The position numbers and the translations under genes are program-made. From Salinisphaera aquimarina (GTDB lineage: Bacteria; Pseudomonadota; Gammaproteobacteria; Nevskiales; Salinisphaeraceae), in NCBI RefSeq assembly GCF_042643355.1, contig NZ_JBHRSS010000008.1, positions 434,001-498,000 of the forward strand: a stretch of 64,000 bases of DNA, written 5' to 3'. Positions 8,673 to 17,407 of this stretch are shown here, in pieces. A model generated the notes under the pieces. The model made no database searches and was not told the DNA's origin. It worked only from the letters and a program-made list of their open reading frames with translations. The number at the start of each line of letters is the position of its first letter. The stretch's first letter is position 1.

Positions 8673-11144
8673 TCAATCCTCGGGCGGCGCCGGGGCGAGC
8701 ACGTCGCGACTGCCGCTGCCCTCGAGCGGGCCGACGATGCCGGCATTTTCCATCTGCTCGATCAACCGCGCGGCGCGGTTGTAACCGACCCGCAGCCGAC
8801 GCTGGACATAGGAGATGGACGCCTTGCGGGTCTTGAGCACGATCGCGACCGCCTGATCGTAGAGCGGGTCGGCTTCGATATCGTCGCCGTCGTCCGCGCC
8901 GCCTTCGGCGTCGCTGGTCCCGCCTTCGAGAATCTCCTCGATGTAGTCCGGTTCGCCCACCTGCTTGAGGTATTCGACCACCTTGTGGACTTCGTGATCA
9001 TCCACGAAGGCGCCGTGCACACGGGTCGAAAAGCCGGTGCCGGGCGGCAGATAGAGCATGTCGCCGTGGCCGAGCAGGCTTTCGGCCCCGGACTGATCGA
9101 GAATCGTGCGCGAATCGATCTTGGAGGCGACCTGAAAAGCGATACGGGTCGGGATGTTGGCCTTGATCAGACCGGTGATCACGTCCACCGACGGCCGCTG
9201 GGTAGCCAGAATCATGTGCAGGCCCGCCGCACGCGCTTTCTGGGCCAGGCGCGCGATCAATTCCTCGACCTTCTTGCCGACCGTCATCATCATGTCGGCC
9301 AGTTCGTCGACGATGATCACGATAGACGGCAACGGCTCTAGCGTGGGTACGTCTTCGCCGGCCTCGGCCTGATCGTTGGACTGCGCGTTCTTGAGAATCG
9401 GGTCCTCGATCGGCGTACCCGCCTCGATCGCCTTGCGCACCTTGGCGTTGTAGCCGGCCATGTTGCGCACGCCCAGGGCGGACATCAGCTTGTAGCGGCG
9501 CTCCATCTCGCCCACGCTCCAGCGCAGCGCGTTGGCGGCGTCCTTCATGTCGGTGACCACCGGGGCAAGCAGATGCGGAATGCCTTCGTAGACCGACAGC
9601 TCGAGCATCTTCGGATCGATCATGATCAGTCGGACTTCATGCGCCTCGGCCTTGTGCAGGATCGACAGGATCATGGCGTTGATCGCCACCGACTTGCCCG
9701 AACCGGTCGTGCCTGCGACCAGCAGATGCGGCATCTTGCCCAGGTCCGCGGTCACCGCATTGCCGCCGATGTCCTTGCCCAGCGCAATCGTCAACGGCGA
9801 CATCGCCTTCATGTACAGCGGCGATTCGACGATCTCGCGCAGCGCCACGATCTCGCGATCGGCGTTGGGTATCTCCAGCCCGATCACCGACTTGCCGGGA
9901 ATCACCTCGACCACGCGCACGCTGGTCGTCGACATGGCCCGCGCCAGATCCTTGGCCAGATTGCTGATCTGGTTGACCTTGACGCCAGGCGCCGGATCGA
10001 CCTCGAACCGGGTCACCACCGGACCCGGCTCCACGGCCACGATCTTGGCCTGGACGTTGAAATCCGCCAGATGCTGTTCCAGCTGCTCGGACATGCGGCG
10101 CAGGACTTCTTCATCCTGCTGATGTTTGGGCTCGCGCGCCGGGTCCAGCAGCATGGTCGGCGGAATCGGGCTGTCTTTTTCCGGATCGTAGGTCGGCACG
10201 TCGACCTGCTCGTCCATCGGCAGATCGAGCTGCGTGGCCTTGATCGTCTTCTTCGGTTTCTTGACCCGCAGGAATCCCGAAGCCGAGGGTTCTGGCGCTG
10301 GCGCCGCGCTTGCCGGCGCGGGCTGGCCACTATCGGCCCTCGGGCCAATCGTCGGCTCGACGCGCGCCTTCTTCGCGGCCTTGCGCTCCACTCTCGAGAC
10401 CTTAGGCGCCGCGGCGCGGCGCTCGGCGCGCGTGGCCTGCCAGGCCCTTGTCCGATCGATGATGCCGCGCACGCCGCCGCTGAGACCGGTCAATACGAAG
10501 TGACCGGTGCGCTCGGTCACCACCAGCCAGGAAAAACCCAGCCCGACCGACAGGGTGATCACGAAAACCGTGATCAAAAGCCAGGCCGCGCCGACCTGAT
10601 TGATCACGCCGGCCAATGCGCCGGCACTGGCCGCACCCACGATGCCGCCACTGCCCTGCGGCAGCCCGTCGCCGCCGTTGCCGAGCACCAGCCAGGCCAG
10701 ACCACAGCCGGAGACCAACCAGAGCAACAGCGCGCCACCGCGTACGCTCTTGGAAAACACATCATTGGCTGGACGGTCGCTGTTGGCGAACACCAACCAG
10801 CCGGCATAGAGCACCATCCAGGGAAAGATGAAGCCCAGATAGCCGAACAGGCTCAGCAGGACATCGGCAAACCATGCGCCCGGCACGCCGAACAGATTAT
10901 CGATCGCCGTACCGTCGCCCATTGCCGACCAGCCCGGATCACGCGGGCTGTACGACACAAGTGCGGCAAGCAGAAACAGCGTGACCGCCGCGGCGGCGAA
11001 CAGCACCGCCTCCCGTATCAACCGGTCCAGGCGCTGACGGTAGCGGCTCGGCGGCAGATCGTTCTTGTCCTTGGCGCTGCTCCGACTGCTGGATTTCGGT
11101 CCCGCCTTCGCCGCCTTGCCCTGTTTCGCAATCGCTTTTGCCAT
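8673..11144 (-). CDS. ftsK: DNA translocase FtsK
   Basis: An 823-aa septal DNA translocase that moves the chromosome termini and activates XerCD recombination at dif. The N-terminus has four membrane segments (within ~40-205), followed by a Lys/Pro/Ala-rich linker (~230-300). The motor has Walker A VAGTTGSGKSVAINAM (Lys484) and Walker B IVIIVDELADMM, with the RecA-like core carrying LATQRPSVDVITG and RIAFQVASKIDSRTILD. A winged-helix gamma domain for KOPS reading closes the protein (~750-812: SISYVQRRLRVGYNRAARL). The linker is short compared with E. coli FtsK (1329 aa) but normal for many gammaproteobacteria. The gene starts at ATG 11144. Confidence 0.98.
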   Translation of the reverse strand: MAKAIAKQGKAAKAGPKSSSRSSAKDKNDLPPSRYRQRLDRLIREAVLFAAAAVTLFLLAALVSYSPRDPGWSAMGDGTAIDNLFGVPGAWFADVLLSLFGYLGFIFPWMVLYAGWLVFANSDRPANDVFSKSVRGGALLLWLVSGCGLAWLVLGNGGDGLPQGSGGIVGAASAGALAGVINQVGAAWLLITVFVITLSVGLGFSWLVVTERTGHFVLTGLSGGVRGIIDRTRAWQATRAERRAAAPKVSRVERKAAKKARVEPTIGPRADSGQPAPASAAPAPEPSASGFLRVKKPKKTIKATQLDLPMDEQVDVPTYDPEKDSPIPPTMLLDPAREPKHQQDEEVLRRMSEQLEQHLADFNVQAKIVAVEPGPVVTRFEVDPAPGVKVNQISNLAKDLARAMSTTSVRVVEVIPGKSVIGLEIPNADREIVALREIVESPLYMKAMSPLTIALGKDIGGNAVTADLGKMPHLLVAGTTGSGKSVAINAMILSILHKAEAHEVRLIMIDPKMLELSVYEGIPHLLAPVVTDMKDAANALRWSVGEMERRYKLMSALGVRNMAGYNAKVRKAIEAGTPIEDPILKNAQSNDQAEAGEDVPTLEPLPSIVIIVDELADMMMTVGKKVEELIARLAQKARAAGLHMILATQRPSVDVITGLIKANIPTRIAFQVASKIDSRTILDQSGAESLLGHGDMLYLPPGTGFSTRVHGAFVDDHEVHKVVEYLKQVGEPDYIEEILEGGTSDAEGGADDGDDIEADPLYDQAVAIVLKTRKASISYVQRRLRVGYNRAARLIEQMENAGIVGPLEGSGSRDVLAPAPPED

Positions 11145-11555
11145 GCCTGCGCCCTAAACCGTATCGATGCCTGAATGCGATGAACGCCTCGAGACGCGCG
11201 CATCACAGGCGTGTACACAGCGTGACGCGTCTACATCGCCGGTACGGCAATCAGGGAAACACGAAACTCGTTGATCTACAGCAGGCAAGCGTTACTCCTG
11301 TGTCTGGTCGGCCGTGGAAGCGACCGTTCGGCCGTCGCGGCCCCCGTCCTGGTATCGGCAGCTCGCGACGCTGCCTGACGTGTCACCGCCGGCCATGCCG
11401 AAAAGCGCGGAAACGAACGGCGCCGGAGAGAAGCGATTGTACCCGACGCGGGGCTTGGCAGCGCACCCGCGGCTTCAAAACCGACACGCAGCTGCTTGAA
11501 TTGGCGCAATTTATGCACAGTTTCCATGGGAGCCAATACTGTCATGAGGATAATC
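11145..11555. other. Divergent intergenic region upstream of ftsK
   Basis: About 410 bp of GC-rich sequence between the minus-strand ftsK and a small plus-strand gene. It presumably holds both promoters. No structured RNA, repeat or credible ORF was recognised on either strand. Confidence 0.45.
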
Positions 11556-11891
11556 ATGTCCGTACGTCATTTCTTGTTGACCCACGAAGGCGCGATCACG
11601 GAGTTCACGGAATCCGAAGCCTCGGCCGTGGCCGAGGGCAAGCGCGAACTGCCGCAGTTTGCCGACAAACGCTTGCGCTATGTACAGGTCGCTTATGAAG
11701 ACACTGCCAACGACGAAGGCGAAATCCACGTACGCACGCTGGGTGCGATCGTGACGTTCGATGCCGACGGCCGTTTGCGCGAAGCGGGCAGCGCCGACGA
11801 CGAAAGCGACAAGCTCGATCCGTTCGAACACGACGCCTGCGTTCAGTACGCGTTGCGTGAGACCGTCGGCCAGAGTTACGCGTTGAACTAG
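11556..11891 (+). CDS. Small hypothetical protein, acidic
   Basis: A 111-aa soluble protein of unrecognised family. It is strongly acidic, especially in the last third (DDESDKLDPFEHD). It begins MSVRHFLLTHEG and alternates beta-like stretches (RLRYVQVAYED, HVRTLGAIVTFDADGRL). It has no signal peptide, membrane segment or cysteine cluster; the single Cys is in HDACVQYAL. The ATG at 11556 is chosen because AGGAT lies 5 nt upstream; an in-frame ATG at 11496 would add 20 residues without a better ribosome site. It sits between ftsK and the FemAB-like gene, and neighbours give no clue to function. Confidence 0.7.
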   Translation: MSVRHFLLTHEGAITEFTESEASAVAEGKRELPQFADKRLRYVQVAYEDTANDEGEIHVRTLGAIVTFDADGRLREAGSADDESDKLDPFEHDACVQYALRETVGQSYALN

Positions 11892-11981
11892 ACCCGCCTT
11901 TCCTGCGTACTGTTCACTATGCCTGGCGCCCATGAGGCGTCAGCGGTTGTATTTGCCAGCATTCTGCGTTGTCATCGTTCC

Positions 11982-13124
11982 ATGGCTCGAGCCCGTCAAG
12001 TCGAATCGATTCTCGATGTGCCCTCGGCGCAATGGAATGCGTTGACCGGCACCGCCCAGCCGTTCGTCCAGCACGGCTTCATCGCGGCGCTCGAAGCCAG
12101 CGGCAGCGTGAGTTCACGCAACGGCTGGCAGCCCGTGCATCTGCTCATCGAAAACGATGCCGATGAATTGATCGCCGCCGCCCCGCTCTATGCCAAGCGC
12201 CATTCCTATGGTGAGTTCGTCTTCGATTTTTCCTGGGCGAATGCCTATAGCCAGCTTGGCCTCGATTACTACCCCAAGCTTGTCAACGCCATTCCGTTCA
12301 CCCCGGTGGCCGGCCCGCGACTGCTGGCGCGCGACGATCAAGCGCGCGCAATACTGGCCGACCAGATGGCGGCGCTGCCGGGCGAACTCGGCCTGTCCTC
12401 CATTCACACCCTGTTCGGCGACGCCCCCAGCACTGGCGCCATGACCCGCGCCGGCGCCGTTGCCCGTCGCGGCTGCCAGTACCGCTGGTACAACCGCAGC
12501 TACACGGATTTCGACGCATTCCTCGGCCAACTGTCCTCCAAGCGACGCAAGGAGATCCGGCGCGAGCGCAAGCGTATGCGCGACGGTGGCGTCGAAGTCG
12601 TCGTGCGCACGCCGGCCGAGATCGACGACGACCTCTGGCATACGCTTTATGCGTTCTATGGACGAACCTACGCGGTGCGTGGACAGGCGCCCTATCTCAC
12701 GCTGCAATTCTTCGACGAGCTCAAGACCAGGCTGCCCGATCAGGTGCTGTTCTTCATCGCCATGCACCGCGACCAGCCTGTGGGCATGGCTTTCATGATG
12801 CTCGGCGGCGACACGCTCTACGGTCGCCACTGGGGTTGTGCAGCGGACTATCACAGCCTGCATTTCGAGACCTGTTACTACGCCGGCATCGATTACTGCA
12901 TCGAGCATGGCCTGGCCTGTTTCGACGCCGGCGCGCAGGGCGAACACAAGATCCGCCGCGGCTTCGAGCCGGAAGCGACCTGGTCCAATCACGTCATCGT
13001 CGACCCGCGTCTGGCCGGCGCGGTCGAGAACTTCTGCCAGCGTGAAGCCGAAATGATGGAGTCGTTCCAGGCCGAGCAACGCGAACGCTGCAATTTCAAT
13101 CATGCAGAATTGAAAGCATCGTGA
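11982..13124 (+). CDS. FemAB/GNAT-like N-acyltransferase (DUF482 / peptidogalycan type)
   Basis: About 380 aa. The pattern WNALTGTAQPFVQHGFIAALE, then AAPLYAKRHSYGEFVFDFSWANAY and PFTPVAGPRLL, is typical of the DUF482 family of GNAT-fold proteins. The second half contains SSKRRKEIRRERKRM and ends in a GNAT-like core (FFIAMHRDQPVGMAFMMLGGDTLYGRHWGC, read in two parts; FDAGAQGEHKIRRGFEP). The biochemical role is not established. No clear ribosome site marks the start: ATG 11982 fits the family N-terminus, and ATG 11919 would add 21 residues. It overlaps aat by 4 nt (GTGA), so the two are translationally coupled, a common pairing that suggests a role near protein N-terminal modification. Confidence 0.85.
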   Translation: MARARQVESILDVPSAQWNALTGTAQPFVQHGFIAALEASGSVSSRNGWQPVHLLIENDADELIAAAPLYAKRHSYGEFVFDFSWANAYSQLGLDYYPKLVNAIPFTPVAGPRLLARDDQARAILADQMAALPGELGLSSIHTLFGDAPSTGAMTRAGAVARRGCQYRWYNRSYTDFDAFLGQLSSKRRKEIRRERKRMRDGGVEVVVRTPAEIDDDLWHTLYAFYGRTYAVRGQAPYLTLQFFDELKTRLPDQVLFFIAMHRDQPVGMAFMMLGGDTLYGRHWGCAADYHSLHFETCYYAGIDYCIEHGLACFDAGAQGEHKIRRGFEPEATWSNHVIVDPRLAGAVENFCQREAEMMESFQAEQRERCNFNHAELKAS

Positions 13125-13861
13125 GCGCGCTGCGTGTCTACTGGTTGGACCCGAATACGTCCGAGGGCGTATTCCCCGACCCGGAACTGGCGCTGGACGA
13201 GCCTAACGGCCTGCTCGCCATGGGCGGCGACCTCTCGCCCAATCGCCTGCGCCGGGCCTACTCGCAGGGTATTTTCCCTTGGTACAACCCCGATGAATCC
13301 ATTCTCTGGTGGTGCCCCCATCCACGGACCGTTTTCTCCACGGACGCCGTGCATGTATCCCGACGCCTCAAGCGAACGCTCGCCAAGGCCGACTACGCAG
13401 TGACGCTCGATCAGGATTTCAACGGCGTCATCAGCGCCTGCGCCGGCCGGCGCGCGGGCAACCCCGGCACCTGGCTCGGGCCGCAGATGCGTGCCGCCTA
13501 CGCCAAACTCCACGCCATGGGCGATGCCCATTCCATCGAAGTCTGGCGCAGCGGCAACTTGATCGGCGGGCTCTATGGCATCGCACTCGGCCGCATGTTC
13601 TTCGGCGAATCGATGTTCAGCACCGAGCGCGACGCCAGCAAGATCGCGCTGGTCTGGCTCGCGCGCCAGCTGCAGGCCTGGGGGTTTCCCATCATCGACG
13701 GCCAGGTCGGTTCCGCGCATCTCTACAGCATGGGCGCGGTCGATCTGCCCCGCAGCAAATTCCTGCGCTACGTGGATGAAGCCGTCCGGCAACCGGCGCC
13801 CGATACCCCGTGGCGCTTCGATATCGAGGTCCCCCGCGCGCCCGAACATCTCGGCGATTGA
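13121..13861 (+). CDS. aat: Leucyl/phenylalanyl-tRNA--protein transferase
   Basis: A 246-aa cytoplasmic enzyme that adds Leu or Phe from tRNA to proteins with N-terminal Arg or Lys, marking them for ClpS-ClpAP. Family motifs are present: GLLAMGGDLSPNRLRRAYSQ, GIFPWYNPDESILWWCPHPR, GRMFFGESMFSTERDASKIAL and IIDGQVGSAHLYSMGAVDLP. Length is normal (E. coli 234 aa). The start is GTG within the stop of the preceding gene. It precedes infA by about 100 bp, a conserved gammaproteobacterial neighbourhood. Confidence 0.97.
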   Translation: MSALRVYWLDPNTSEGVFPDPELALDEPNGLLAMGGDLSPNRLRRAYSQGIFPWYNPDESILWWCPHPRTVFSTDAVHVSRRLKRTLAKADYAVTLDQDFNGVISACAGRRAGNPGTWLGPQMRAAYAKLHAMGDAHSIEVWRSGNLIGGLYGIALGRMFFGESMFSTERDASKIALVWLARQLQAWGFPIIDGQVGSAHLYSMGAVDLPRSKFLRYVDEAVRQPAPDTPWRFDIEVPRAPEHLGD

Positions 13862-13957
13862 TCGCTCAGCGCCGCGAAACACGGCGTCATACATTGAACC
13901 CCGGGCGCAGATCACCGATAATCCACCGGTTAAACCGCTAATCGAGATCAGGAGTCA

Positions 13958-14176
13958 ATGGCAAAAGAAGAACATATCGAGATGGAGGGCACCGTCGTCG
14001 AGACATTGCCCAACACCACCTTCCGAGTAAAGCTGGATAACGGCCACATCGTCACCGCCCATATCTCCGGCAAGATGCGCAAGCACTATATCCGCATCCT
14101 GCGCGGCGACAGCGTCACCGTCCAGATCACCCCATACGACCTCACCAAGGGCCGCATCACTTACCGCGGCCGCTAA
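13958..14176 (+). CDS. infA: Translation initiation factor IF-1
   Basis: A 72-aa S1-like OB-fold protein that occupies the ribosomal A site during initiation. The sequence starts MAKEEHIEMEGTVVETLPNT and ends YDLTKGRITYRGR, matching canonical IF-1 at full length. AGGAG lies 4 nt upstream of the ATG. A hairpin with a T tract follows at 14212-14232. Confidence 0.99.
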   Translation: MAKEEHIEMEGTVVETLPNTTFRVKLDNGHIVTAHISGKMRKHYIRILRGDSVTVQITPYDLTKGRITYRGR

Positions 14177-14211
14177 TCGACGCAAAGCGTCACATTGTGA
14201 CGCCCGCCGAC

Positions 14212-14232
14212 GTGACGCAGAGCGTCACTTTT
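14212..14232 (+). terminator. Probable intrinsic terminator after infA
   Basis: Perfect 7-bp stem GTGACGC / GCGTCAC with loop AGA, followed by TTTT. A second GACGC-AAA-GCGTC hairpin lies just upstream at 14179-14191. The short T tract leaves efficiency uncertain. Confidence 0.65.
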
Positions 14233-14267
14233 AAATAAAAAAGCAATATCGGCGCGGGTTTCCCCAT

Positions 14268-14283
14268 TGGCACGAAGGCTGCA
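14268..14283 (+). promoter_or_regulatory. Sigma-54 (-24/-12) promoter for the first pilin gene
   Basis: TGGCACGAAGGCTGCA matches the sigma-54 consensus TGGCACG-N4-TTGCA at all but one base, with exact -24 GG / -12 GC spacing. It lies 65 nt upstream of the pilin ATG. Major type IV pilin genes in Pseudomonas-type bacteria are transcribed by sigma-54 under PilSR control; that regulator is not in this window. Confidence 0.82.
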
Positions 14284-14347
14284 TTGTAGATTGCGCGTCG
14301 TTCATAGACGCCCATTTTCAAGGCATCATTTCACCAAGGGGGAACCC

Positions 14348-14791
14348 ATGCAGAAACAACAGGGCTTTACGCTTATCGAACTGATGATCGTCGTGGCGAT
14401 CATCGGCATTCTCGCGGCGATTGCTATTCCGCAGTATCAGAATTATGTGGCGCGCTCCAAGATCACCGAACTAATCGGTGCCGCTTCGGCATGCAAGACT
14501 TCGGTTGCAGAGTACTACACGACGGCTGGCAATCTTCCCGCCGATGCTCAACAGGCAGGGTGTAGCAATCAAAAAAGCCAGTACGTTAGCGGAGTGACTT
14601 TTGACGGAGAGGAAATACAAGCAACAGCTACGAACATCAACTCGGAAGTAGACAGCAAAATCTATGCGCTGAAGCCGACCGTAAATTCAAATGATGGTGG
14701 CTCGCTCGACTGGAGTTGTACTACTTCGACTATTCCCAGCAAGTATCTTCCAGCCAATTGTCGTAGTGCGGCGGCCACTACCGAAAACTAG
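14348..14791 (+). CDS. pilA: Type IV major pilin-like protein
   Basis: A 147-aa type IVa prepilin. A short leader ends in Gly6; cleavage before Phe7 gives the mature N-terminus FTLIELMIVVAIIGILAAIA with Glu5 retained and Pro22 in the helix. Four cysteines follow (in SACKTS, AGCSN, DWSCTT and PANCRS), so one or two disulfides including a C-terminal D-loop are likely. The ATG at 14348 has AAGGGGG just upstream. The globular part is less GC-rich than neighbouring genes, as is common for diversifying pilins. A sigma-54 promoter precedes it and a terminator follows, so it is monocistronic. Confidence 0.93.
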   Translation: MQKQQGFTLIELMIVVAIIGILAAIAIPQYQNYVARSKITELIGAASACKTSVAEYYTTAGNLPADAQQAGCSNQKSQYVSGVTFDGEEIQATATNINSEVDSKIYALKPTVNSNDGGSLDWSCTTSTIPSKYLPANCRSAAATTEN

Positions 14792-14851
14792 AAGCACACG
14801 ATAATCGTTATACGCCAAGATTTGGTCACGTATTACATTTTCGCGTTTTGA

Positions 14852-14881
14852 TAAAAGGAGGGCCAATGGCTCTCCTTTTTT
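14852..14881 (+). terminator. Intrinsic terminator after the first pilin
   Basis: AAAGGAG and CTCCTTT pair around an inner GGCC-AAT-GGC hairpin, ending in a run of six T. The ~280 bp from here to the second pilin gene (15163) holds no gene or repeat that I recognise and no clear sigma-54 site. Confidence 0.85.
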
Positions 14882-15162
14882 GATACATCATTACTAGGCA
14901 GTTCTTTATTTCGAACTCAGGCCGCTTAAAGCATCCGTCAAAGAAATGTCGGAACGAGCTCTAAAATTCGCATACAAAGGGCCGCCCACGACCTGCTCAA
15001 AAACATAAGGGGGGTCAATACATGAAGTCTAGCGTTCGATAGCGCATCTATGACCGATGGCCGCATGCCACCATTTTCAATCGACGCTGTTTACGCGTAA
15101 GTTGCTCTCGCAACTCCTCAGAGCAAAATCATGAATTTTCCGTTTAGTTCTCCGCTGTTCTA

Positions 15163-15624
15163 ATGATGCTGTCCTCCTCGCGGAAAAAAGGCTTTAGTCT
15201 AATCGAACTAATGATCGTCATTGCGATCATGGCGATCTTGGCTGCAATCGCGATTCCGACATATACGGGTTATGTCGGTCGCGCCCAGTTTTCCGAGGCC
15301 ATGAGTCTTTCATCAGGCGTTAAAACAGCCATTGACGATGCTTACCAGAATTCCAACACGTTGGATGGGCTTGATAGCGGCGTCGACAGTATTCCAGGCG
15401 TCGATAGCGTCAAGGGCACCTATGTCGATCGCGTCGAAGTAAACAACGGCGTGATTACCAGTTATTTTTCGGCCAACAGTTCACTTGCGGAGGCTGAAGC
15501 CGTGCTGCAGCCACAGGTCATTGGCAACTCGTTAATCTGGTCTTGTCAGACCACCGCGCCGCCGACGAAGACACCGAGCCAATGCGAATCGGTCACCGAG
15601 ATCGTGCCGATCGACTCGGACTAA
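15163..15624 (+). CDS. Type IV pilin-like protein, second copy
   Basis: A 153-aa prepilin with leader MMLSSSRKKG and mature start FSLIELMIVIAIMAILAAIA, Glu5 present. The globular domain differs from the first pilin. Only two cysteines are present (WSCQTT and SQCESV), forming a typical C-terminal disulfide loop. The start could be ATG 15163 or 15166. It may be an alternative major pilin or a minor pilin; its own promoter is not obvious and it lies ~370 bp after the first pilin, beyond a terminator. Paralogous tandem pilins are often under diversifying selection. Confidence 0.9.
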   Translation: MMLSSSRKKGFSLIELMIVIAIMAILAAIAIPTYTGYVGRAQFSEAMSLSSGVKTAIDDAYQNSNTLDGLDSGVDSIPGVDSVKGTYVDRVEVNNGVITSYFSANSSLAEAEAVLQPQVIGNSLIWSCQTTAPPTKTPSQCESVTEIVPIDSD

Positions 15625-15738
15625 TACCATGGCCGGCACCTGCAGAACCATCTAGCCGTCTTTATTTGAGCGGCCGTTTTCGCACGATGGGTGTAGTGGA
15701 TGCCATTCAATGGTCGCGATGCCGATACAAGGGTGAGA

Positions 15739-17232
15739 ATGATCAAGTCATCACTACCGACGGATTCATCGACCCACGCCCTGCTTTTCAAGCATTTCTG
15801 TCGCAGCGTCGCCGAAATACAGTGGCTTCTGGTTATTCTGGTCTTGCTCTATGTCGTGGCAACGGGCTATTCCCTCGATTCATCGCCTTCGGTATTGATC
15901 ACGATCGGCCTCTATTTCCTGTTCAGCCTGGCCACGAACTACGCCGGCTTGTTCGATCTCAATCGGTCGGTGCTGATCACGGCACATACGCTGGTGATGA
16001 TGGCTTTCATCACCACGATTCTCTATCTGACCCACGGCATCGATGGTCCGCTGGTCAGCCTGTATCTGGTCGTCATCATCACCAGCGCACTGGCGCTTGG
16101 GAAGATGGCGACACTTCTCGAGGTTGGCGCGGTCGCGGCCTGTTATCTGCTGCTGACGCAATACGCTGATAGCTCGGCCGAAAGCGACTATTCGTTGATC
16201 GCAGCCAATCTTCTGATCTTCATACTGGTCGGCTATCTCACAACGACCCTCGCCGAAGCCATTCACTCGGCCAACGAGCATCTGAAGACAATACCGCGGC
16301 TGGAACACGGCCTGGAGGCCACGGTTCAGCGCTGGAAATATGTCGTCCAGCAATCCAGCGACGCCTTCATCGAGGTCGACAGCCTCGGACAAGTCACGGA
16401 ATGGAACCCGCGCGCGTCGTCCTTGTTCGGCTGGTCCGAGGACGAAGCGGTGGGCCAGAATCTCCGCGATTTGATCATCCCGCCGCAATCCCGGCAGGCG
16501 CAGTTCAATAATCTCCAGCAGTATTTCAACGCCACCGCCGATAACGTCATGGATCGCCGCGTGAAGGCCCAGGCGTGCAAGCGCGACGGCACGGTCTTCA
16601 CCGTCGAAGTGCTGATCCACGATTTCCAGATGCCCGACCAGCGTTACTTCAACGCTTTCCTCCACGACATCAGCGACCGGGAACGCCAGCATACGCGGCT
16701 GATTCACAAGGCCCATATCGACGCCGTCACCCAGTTGGCGAACCGGTATGTATTCGAAGAGCGATTGGCGGCGGTTCTTGGCCACGATCACCCGGGCACG
16801 ATATCGCTGCTCTTCATGATCGATCTCGACAACTTCAAAGCGATCAACGATCGACATGGCCATACCACGGGGGATCGCCTGCTACGGGAAGTCGGCGAAC
16901 GCATTCTCGGTGTGGTCCGCGACAACGACTTGGTCGCCCGGCTTGGCGGTGACGAATTCGTGGTGCTGATGGAGCAACTCAAACCGCTGGACGATGCCAA
17001 GCTGATGAAAATTGCAAATAAGCTTGTAGATGCAATCGATCAACCCTATCTTGCAGGGCATCAGGCGATCGAAATGACCGCCAGCGTCGGTGTGGCCGTT
17101 CACCCGGGAGATGCAAACACCGCCGAAGAACTACTGAATCTCGCGGATCAAGCGATGTATCGAGCCAAGCAGGCCGGCAAGAATCGCTATCGCATCGAGA
17201 ACCGGAGCCCGGGCTCACCCGCCATTTTGTGA
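15739..17232 (+). CDS. Membrane-anchored PAS-GGDEF diguanylate cyclase
   Basis: A 497-aa protein that should make c-di-GMP from two GTP at the inner membrane. The N-terminal ~165 residues contain five or six hydrophobic helices of a MASE-like sensor. A PAS domain follows (~205-320, SSDAFIEVDSLGQVTEWNPRA), then a GGDEF domain with intact GGDEF at 403-407 and inhibitory-site RDND at 394-397, exactly five residues upstream, so product inhibition is expected. No EAL domain is present. ATG 15739 is chosen because GGTGAG sits 2-8 nt upstream; an ATG at 15700 is in frame. It lies ~3 kb from the Pel operon, whose PelD binds c-di-GMP; a functional link is inference. Confidence 0.95.
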   Translation: MIKSSLPTDSSTHALLFKHFCRSVAEIQWLLVILVLLYVVATGYSLDSSPSVLITIGLYFLFSLATNYAGLFDLNRSVLITAHTLVMMAFITTILYLTHGIDGPLVSLYLVVIITSALALGKMATLLEVGAVAACYLLLTQYADSSAESDYSLIAANLLIFILVGYLTTTLAEAIHSANEHLKTIPRLEHGLEATVQRWKYVVQQSSDAFIEVDSLGQVTEWNPRASSLFGWSEDEAVGQNLRDLIIPPQSRQAQFNNLQQYFNATADNVMDRRVKAQACKRDGTVFTVEVLIHDFQMPDQRYFNAFLHDISDRERQHTRLIHKAHIDAVTQLANRYVFEERLAAVLGHDHPGTISLLFMIDLDNFKAINDRHGHTTGDRLLREVGERILGVVRDNDLVARLGGDEFVVLMEQLKPLDDAKLMKIANKLVDAIDQPYLAGHQAIEMTASVGVAVHPGDANTAEELLNLADQAMYRAKQAGKNRYRIENRSPGSPAIL

Positions 17233-17407
17233 CGGATCCAGGTGGTACTTTCGGGCGATAGCAATACGTCCCGCGCTCGATTGGCCAACGCGAAAACTGT
17301 TGCAAGCTGTCAAAGTTCGCGCCATTATCCGTGCTGACAGTGAGTTAGTAGGGTATCCTCGCGCAATCTCGAGATAGTGCCGCTTCTGCAGAAGCAGGAT
17401 TAATGCA

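Noticed and set aside
9573..11174. Long plus-strand ORF opposite ftsK
   Set aside because: Shadow of ftsK: His/Arg/Gln-rich low-complexity translation without recognisable motifs.
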